Below, piece after piece: positions 54,911 to 64,000 of a stretch of DNA of 64,000 nt. This DNA comes from Podospora comata (taxonomy: Eukaryota; Ascomycota; Sordariomycetes; Sordariales; Podosporaceae). The DNA lies in NCBI GenBank assembly GCA_017354895.1, contig CP071497.1, positions 3,658,001-3,722,000 on the forward strand, read 5' to 3'. The notes beneath the pieces were generated by a model. The model saw nothing but the letters and a program-made list of their open reading frames with translations, did not search any database and was not told the origin of the DNA. A program made the translations under genes and the position numbers. How positions within the stretch are numbered: position 1 is the first letter of the stretch; each line of letters starts with the position of its first letter.

Positions 54911-57900
54911 CATTGATATCCATCATCATTCAGGGAGCATTCGAATTTGGGTTGGGTCAGGAGTTATGGGAATATGATACCAACGGACGGATGAGTGGGA
55001 TGGGCTTCATGGATTAGGTTAACAGTACTGGGCTATTAACGAGCGATTCAGGATTTACAGGATGTGGATGGCGAAAAAAAAAATGGATCTTTTGTGTACA
55101 TACATTGGAGGCTTCAAGTCGCTGGCCAAAATTAATCAAGGTTCCCAAAACCAACTCGAGATATGACTGACACTATCACAACAATAGGAAGCTCCGATAA
55201 GAAGAAGAAGAAAAAATTAAATCAAAAGCAACGTGTGGCAAATGTCGTGGACAAAGGGGGGAATAGTGAGTGGGAAAGATGTGGGTTGTTGCGCTGTCTG
55301 AATATTGTCGATACTTTGCTGTTGGCCACTTAACCAATGACGAAATCTATCCTCCCTTGGATTCTTAGGGTTGTGGTAGGTGTCTGATGACTAGACTTCT
55401 TTTGCTGATGTATATATCACGACATGGTTATCCTGTCTATTCCGCGTTATGCCGGTTTAGTACCCCCCTTGGCCGATAGAATTTGACCATACAGAGAATG
55501 CTTACCTTATTTCTTGTTTATCTATTGATCTAAATCAGATCTGTCGAGTTCAAATCCAACACCCAGATAGAGTAGACTTCTCGTAAAGACGCACATCTAG
55601 TCTTGATCATCGATGGCTAGTATACATGTAAGACTGGTACGGTCCTCTCACATAACCAGCCCCAACATTCAAGAGACAATTTCCCACTTCACCTCGCCCA
55701 AAACGGGAACAGTCCCCTCATATAGTAACCCACTCTCCCCCCACAAAACCCCCATCCTAAACCCTCCTCTTCAACAACAACAACCACCTACATCCTCCAC
55801 CATCATCACAACAGGGGTCATTCCAAAACTAGCAAATTCTGTCCGGGAGCTACCTAGTCCAGGTATTCCCACACCGTTACCCCATCACCACACCCTCCTC
55901 CCTCTGGGATATCTCCCCATCATTTGTTCTTCTCTCTGGTCTCTTATCGGACCTCCGATGATGCTTGTGAGCAAGGCGCGCGCAAGCGAGCGAGAGAATC
56001 AAAGCACTCTGAACTAGTCCGCGCTCGCTGTCATGGCTGCCAAGGGAGGTGTGAGGTCCTGAGATGGCGTGGTCAGCACAGTATCGGTGTGGTCATGGTT
56101 CCGAGAGAGAGAAGAATGCAGCACGGTAGGAAGGCACTTAGGAAAGGAAAGGAAAGGATACAGTACAAGAGATGTGGGCCAGAGGAGAGAAGAGAAGAGT
56201 ACAGTATGATGGAGGAGGAGGGAACCGAGGAAGGATAGAATCGTGTAGTTGTGCATTTGTCTAGAGGGCGGTAAAGCTAGCGTTGCGATGTTATCCGTTA
56301 GCGAGCGGAGGGAGCCAGTCAGGGACCTCTGGAAGCCGGGGGGTCGGAATGTGTACCTTCCTTGTGGAGGAGTGGTTGTTGTTGTTGCTGGCGTGTTGGT
56401 TGGTGGGAGTGGCGGCGTAGGAGTTGCTGGTGAGGGTGGGAGAGCGAATATCTTGCAGTTCCAAGATGTTTGGGAGGTAACTTGGACTGCAAAGCGGCAT
56501 GATGGGTACCTAGGTAGGGTGTAAATGAGCGTTGTCTGTGGTGATGGTGATGTTGAAGTCCAGATTTCAATGTAACTTATCAGACAGCCCGAGTTTACAT
56601 TTTGTCGAGGATAAATACAGCAGTCACTTAGTCCAGATTTACGTTATACAGGACAGATAAATCATCTAAACCACCACAGTTGAGTTCTGTCGTTCATTAT
56701 CCAGTCCACATCCATCCACGGTCTACGACCCAAAAACCCCATCAATCTGACATCCGTACGTCCAAAAGTCCAAGCCAGCCTCAACTCATGTCACTATCGA
56801 CCCCTTAAACTATCTTCTCCCATCAACAACAACGACAGCCTCTAAACTCTTTCAAAATACAAATCAACTACAACAATAACCCACCTTTTCCCTCCTCGTC
56901 CTCTATCTCCTTTCAGCAAGAAACTTTTTTCCCCATTCCTTATTCTCCTACACAGATACCTAGCTGATCTATATCAAACCTGAAGGTTTCAAGCTCGAAC
57001 CCATTGCTCATAATGTTATATAAGAGAATGGCAAACACCAGCCAGGAAGCTTTCAGGAGAGTGTCTTAAGCTGAGCCCCTTCAAGCTATGATTACCTGTC
57101 GTTACTTCGAAATTACCTAGTGAAAATTATGTTGCCTGAAGAAACAGTTCTCGATCATGTATTTGGACTGTCGTATTCAGAGGAGCATCAACTCCATCAT
57201 CATTCCTCATTATCTTCAAAAAGGGCAATTGCCCCATGTCCAACATGACGTTGCCCCCTGCTCAGGAGCTATGGCCACATCAAACGAGGTTCATCACGAT
57301 TCACAGGCTTCAAACTCGCAGCTTCGAACTCATCATTTCGTCTGGTTTATAGACCATAAAGCTCAAGATCTCCATCCACAGCTTCAGTCCTCGATAAGTC
57401 TTTAATTACAAGACATCTCGGTCCTCGGTGAAGTACCAACCGCGACCTCTTCAGCCACCTCAGACATTCCGGTATCTCCCGGCCTACACCACCACCAAAT
57501 CTCACAATGTGGCGCCGACAACAATGCGTCACTCTCAAATTACACCGGCCAGATATAAATACCCTCGTCACTCCAAGTCTCAACAATCACAGACTGCCTC
57601 TCATCATCACCACCAGCTTCGGCTCATGTGCAACACAATCATCAGAAACAGATTTAACCCGGCAGCGTTCCGGGCCACCCGGGTAGCCCGATTCGGTATT
57701 TACCCAACCAATTTGGCAAAGCCTATCATGTTTCACCGCCGACTCACCTTTTTCCCTCCATTCCGTCATGCTGCCTTACCGAGCAGATCGTTGGAAGCTT
57801 TCAAGGTTCGATCTGGGTCAAAAGTTTTGTAGTTCGACCAACCAGCGAAGCTTCCGACCCTCCCCCTTTTGCCAACACTGCCGCGCTCATCCGTTACACA

Positions 57901-58913
57901 ACATTTGCGGCAACAGCGGTGTTTGTCGGGGTTTGATCCCGTTGGGAAGATTCGAGAATTGACATTTTGGTGAGTTCCATTCAGAAATTGACAGTCAGAG
58001 TCAAAACCAGTTCCTACCAGTTGAGCCCGATGGTTGAAAGCTTCCCAAGCTTCCTGGAGCTTCAAATGCCCCTCAGTTCGAAAAAAGAGGCATTTTTCAC
58101 ATCCTGTCGTCATGCCCGGCCCTGGTTCTGGTGGTGGAGACAAAGTGGACGGCTATCGGCCCTCAACAAGTGAGGTTGCGGGAAATCGCCGCTAAGTGGG
58201 GGCCTCGTGGGGGCTTGCGATAGACCCTGGTCAGAAAACAGGAGCCGCGCCAACCTCAGACATCAAACCCCAAGCTGAAAATTTTCAGTGACACAAAAAC
58301 CGAGAGCTTCGTTGGGTTCGAACAAGACCAAGCTTGTGCTGCCTTGTCCAGGTCCAAGGACCCAGCTTCCCAAGAGGTTCGTCGATGGCTCCCGTGCTCC
58401 GTAGAAAGCTGCCGGATCCATGAATCATGCCCCCTCCGTCACCGAGCTTGTTGCTTTGCTCGAGCTGTGCTGCTGGCTCCTGGTTGCTGGTGCTGCTGCT
58501 GCTGTTCGTCCCTCCGTAAACCTCTTGTAGAATCCGGCTTTGCCCGGCGGAATTCCCTTTCGTCCCCTGGAAAAGCGGTGCAGCTGCTGGGCAAGTGCCG
58601 CACAGCAAAATTTTCCCTCTGGCTCTCCTCGCAGACCTGGGAATTCCAACTTCTGACCCACTTTCAGAGCTCTCGGTGGAGCGATTTCCCTCGAATTGAC
58701 CACTCACGTCGCCCATCATCGATGCTCGAGCCCGTTGCCCGGACCAGCCCGAGGTTCCGCTTTCCCCAGCTGACCACTTGTTCTTCCTCGCACTTTTCCC
58801 TTCCCTCCTCTTTTTCCCTCTCCCACTCAGCAGTCGAGCCTCACCTCCAAAGAGCATCTTCTCGATCCCCGTCTTTTGCATCACCTCTGCATACCCCCTT
58901 CTCATCAGACACA
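54911..58913. other. 4 kb region with no convincing gene
   Basis: This is the longest gene-free stretch in the window. It contains 3' flank sequence, a CA/CT-rich leader-like stretch (about 56700-56940), a clear TATAAATA at 57554-57561 followed by short basic ORFs, several AAGCTT palindromes between 57795 and 58336, and a C/T-rich leader before ATP9 (58780-58913). ORFs of 68-209 residues occur but show no family motif. It could hold a long leader, a non-coding RNA or a lineage-specific small gene. Confidence 0.5.
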
Positions 58914-61641
<2,728 letters not shown>

Positions 61642-63430
61642 TCAATTCCTGACCAACAAGCTGCGGCCAGTCATCTCCTCGGGAATTGGCAGGCCCATGG
61701 CGGCAAGCACAGTAGGGGCAACATCGCCGAGGACTCCCTCCTCCTTCTTCAGACTCCAGCCCTCGGGGGCGTTGGCCATGATGAAGGGCACCTTGTTGGT
61801 GGTGTGAGACGTCTTGGGCTTGCCATCGGGGAACTTCATCTCCTCGGCGTTGCCGTGGTCGGACGTGATGAAGAGGATGTAGCCGTTCTTCTTGCATCCC
61901 TCATAGATCTTGCCAATGGCCTTGTCCGTGGCCGCGCAGCCAACGATGGCAGCCTCGTACACACCAGTGTGACCAACCATGTCGGGAGGAGCAAAGTTGT
62001 TCATGACGAAGGGGAACTCGCCCTCACCAAGACGCTTGACAACCTGCTCGGCGACACCGTCGGCGCTCATCTCGGGAGCCTTGTCGTAGGTGGCGACGCT
62101 CTTGTTGGAGGGCACAAGATCCTGGCTCTCGTCACGGACCTCGAGAGGGAACACCTTCTCAACACCACCGTTGAAAAAGAAGGTGACGTGGGCATACTTC
62201 TCCGTCTCGGCAACGTGAACCTGCTTGACGCCCTGCTTGCCCAACCACTCGGCAAGCACATTGCCCATGTGCTGGGGCTTGAAAGCAACCTCGAAGGGGT
62301 AGTCGACCTTGTACTGGGTCATGGTGACCAAGTTGATCTTGGGGTAGGGGAAATCCGGGAGGACTGACCGGTCGACGTCGCCCAAAACCTGCGTGATTTG
62401 GCGGACACGATCGGAACGGTAGTTGAAGAAGAAGACGTTATCACCATCTAAGAGATGTCAGCACTGCTTTTGAGCCAATGACCGGAATACCACACACCCT
62501 TGATGCGAGACTCCTGGCCACCAACAATGATGGGCTTGAGAAACTCGTCGTTCTCGCCCTTGTCATAACGCTCCTTGATGGTCTTGACCGGGTCGGTGCT
62601 CTCCTCGCCTTCGCCGAGGACAAGGCCCTTGAGAGCGATCTCGACACGTTCCCATCTCTTGTCACGGTCCATGGCATAGTATCTGCCGACAATGGTGGCA
62701 ATCTCACCAATACCAAGCTCCTTGATCTTGGCGAGCAGTTCCTCCAGGTAACCGGCACCGGACTTGGGGTCGGTGTCACGGCCATCACCGAAGAAGTGGA
62801 TGTAGACCTTGGGGATGCCATACTGCTTGGCAGCCTCGAGGAGAGCATAAAGATGGGTTTGCTTGGCGTGCTGTTATCGTGAACAAAACGTCAGCGGATA
62901 TCCCCCAACATACACCGGCAGCTCCGGCAACCCGGTCAGCACCTACCACACCACCATGCGAGACCAAACCGCACAAGTGAAGACGGCCATTGCCGCTCTT
63001 GGCCGCCTCCATAACCTTCTTGATCACATCGTTCTCGGCGAGCTTGCCCTGCTTGATCGTTTGGTCGATGCGGACGACATCCTGCCAGACGACACGGCCG
63101 GCGCCAATGTTGAGATGGCCAACTTCGGAGTTACCCATCAGCCCCTCAGGGAGGCCGACAGCGAGGGAGGAGGCATCGAGCTCGGTGAATCCGGTGGCGC
63201 TCCTGGAGAACTCGTCCATGACGGGGGTTTCGGCGGCAGCAATAGCATCGCCATTCTTGGGAGACTCCTCCGAGGGGATACCCCAGCCGTCAATCACGAC
63301 TGTAATACGAACGAACCAACATCATAATCAGCCATCCCAGCTCCAGATAGATCAGGATATAGCCCAGCACGAGCGGGAGATCGGGGCGGCGAGGAGACGT
63401 ACTCAGGCAAGCCTTGTGATCGGGAGCCAT
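61642..63430 (-). CDS. 2,3-bisphosphoglycerate-independent phosphoglycerate mutase
   Basis: Exons 63403-63430 (28 nt), 62947-63299, 62498-62870 and 61642-62447 give 519 residues, the family's usual size. All introns are GT-AG. The start reads MAPDHKACLIVIDGWGIPSE: the first exon encodes nine residues plus one base, and the junction creates the Ile before the metal-binding VIDGWG. The catalytic serine lies in LMGNSEVGHLNIGAGR. Further metal ligands are in SHGGVHAKQTH and ITSDHGNAEEM, and the alkaline-phosphatase-like fold continues to the TGRSLLVRN end. The enzyme interconverts 3- and 2-phosphoglycerate in glycolysis and needs Mn2+ or similar, unlike the cofactor-dependent yeast Gpm1. Filamentous ascomycetes commonly have this type. 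Its strong codon bias gives long antisense frames on the plus strand. Confidence 0.97.
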
Positions 63431-64000
63431 GTTTTACTTTTTGGAAGCTTTGTAGCTAGGTGGGTTCTTCGTAGCTGTAGGGTTCGGGTTTAACTGGAGG
63501 GCGGCTCAATGACACCACGACTTCTTGAGGAATTGTAGGATTTAAATCGACAACCTGGAAGATGCGGGATAAAACCTCCGATGATCAGGATCTTTTCAGC
63601 CAAAAGAAAAAAAAAGATTCCAAGCTTGGTTCAGCGCAAAAGGAACTTGTTGGGAAGGCCGATGGCGGGGTAGTTAGTCCCTCAGCGTGTCTCTCTCGTC
63701 CCACCCCCACCTGACGTCGATGTCCGTTTGAACCCACCGAAGCGTCATAGCGTCCCTTTTTGACAGCCGTCCGACCACTCACAACTGTCAATTTGAGCAC
63801 CTTCCCCCACGGCGCCGCACGGGTTCCGGTGCCAGGAACGCGTACCCCACACCCCGTTGACTTTGACATCGCGATTGCAATCGTTATCGCGAAGCACCTT
63901 GCGAGAGCATCACTTTTTGCGCCCACTTTCAGAGACCACTTCACCGACAGCCGCCGCACGTGGGGAACCATCCTGCTGATCATTCAACCAACCCTCAACC
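63431..64000. promoter_or_regulatory. Upstream region of the phosphoglycerate mutase gene, window edge
   Basis: The region has a purine-rich patch near 63600-63616, a palindrome CCAAGCTTGG at about 63620-63629, and GC-rich CG-containing motifs after 63680. A neighbouring gene may begin beyond the window. No complete ORF was supported. Confidence 0.4.

Noticed and set aside
55540-55575. B-box-like GTTCAAATCC
   Set aside because: The flanks do not form a T-stem and no acceptor or terminator is present.
55613-56017. ORF of 134 codons with a real ATG
   Set aside because: It is Pro/Ser/Thr-rich with no motif. A GTAAGA sits after six codons and nothing supports expression, so it is left out of the gene list.
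56985-57020. GTTTCAAGCTCGAACCC resembling a T-arm on either strand
   Set aside because: It does not fit the GGTTCRANNCC consensus and has no paired stem or tRNA body.

Overview
The window is a gene-dense nuclear segment from a filamentous ascomycete, most likely a Sordariomycete of the order Sordariales. Three things point there. Protein-coding genes carry short introns of about 50-110 bp with GT...AG ends and CTAAC/CTGAC-type branch sites. Codons are GC-rich at third positions. Several products match Neurospora-type proteins as I remember them, notably a nuclear-encoded ATP synthase subunit 9 with an almost Neurospora-identical presequence start and mature part, and a DIM-2-type cytosine methyltransferase. 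Neighbouring genes are functionally unrelated, as is normal for a fungal chromosome arm. I saw no coding mobile element, no virus-like element, no rRNA and no CRISPR array.

Layout. 0.6-4 kb: a secreted cellulose-active AA9 LPMO with a CBM1, a RidA-type deaminase and a LETM1-like mitochondrial membrane protein with a 22-serine run. 4.9-8.1 kb: a ferric-reductase-type oxidoreductase and a small VanZ-like membrane protein. 9.3-16.1 kb: the SAGA subunit SPT7 and cytosolic serine hydroxymethyltransferase. 17.9-25.5 kb: vacuolar proteinase A, an unrecognised Q/H/P-rich nuclear-type protein and a YMC1/2-type mitochondrial carrier. 25.8-31.8 kb: a RINT-1/Tip20 vesicle-tethering protein, a DUF155 (RMD1/RMND1/Mrx10-type) mitochondrial protein and a calcium/calmodulin-dependent kinase. 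32.8-40.9 kb: the NAT10/Kre33 RNA acetyltransferase, a tRNA-like Pol III element, an ICT1-type mitochondrial release factor and a NAB3-type RRM protein. 41-49 kb: an AT-rich degenerate repeat array, a mucin-like secreted protein with a chitin-binding (CBM19-like) module and DIM-2. 49.6-54.9 kb: a large, probably mitochondrial protein divergently paired with a SAS2-type MYST acetyltransferase. 54.9-58.9 kb: a 4 kb stretch with no convincing gene. 58.9-63.4 kb: ATP9 and cofactor-independent phosphoglycerate mutase.

Themes. Chromatin (SPT7, DIM-2, SAS2) and mitochondrial biology (LETM1-like, YMC, DUF155, ICT1, ATP9, the 49.6-52.6 kb protein) are well represented, but nothing shows that these genes form an operon-like or biosynthetic cluster. 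I found no clear undescribed multi-gene system. The best leads are the tandem/inverted AT-rich array at about 41.03-41.37 kb, the tRNA-like element at 36.9 kb, the gene-poor 55-59 kb block, two stop-free 75-nt introns, and a four-codon upstream ORF whose stop overlaps a main start codon.

Exon boundaries were assigned by eye from splice consensus, reading frame and family similarity. All GT-AG junctions given keep the frame open. Untranslated regions and transcription starts cannot be seen. Family assignments rest on memory of the families, not on database searches.
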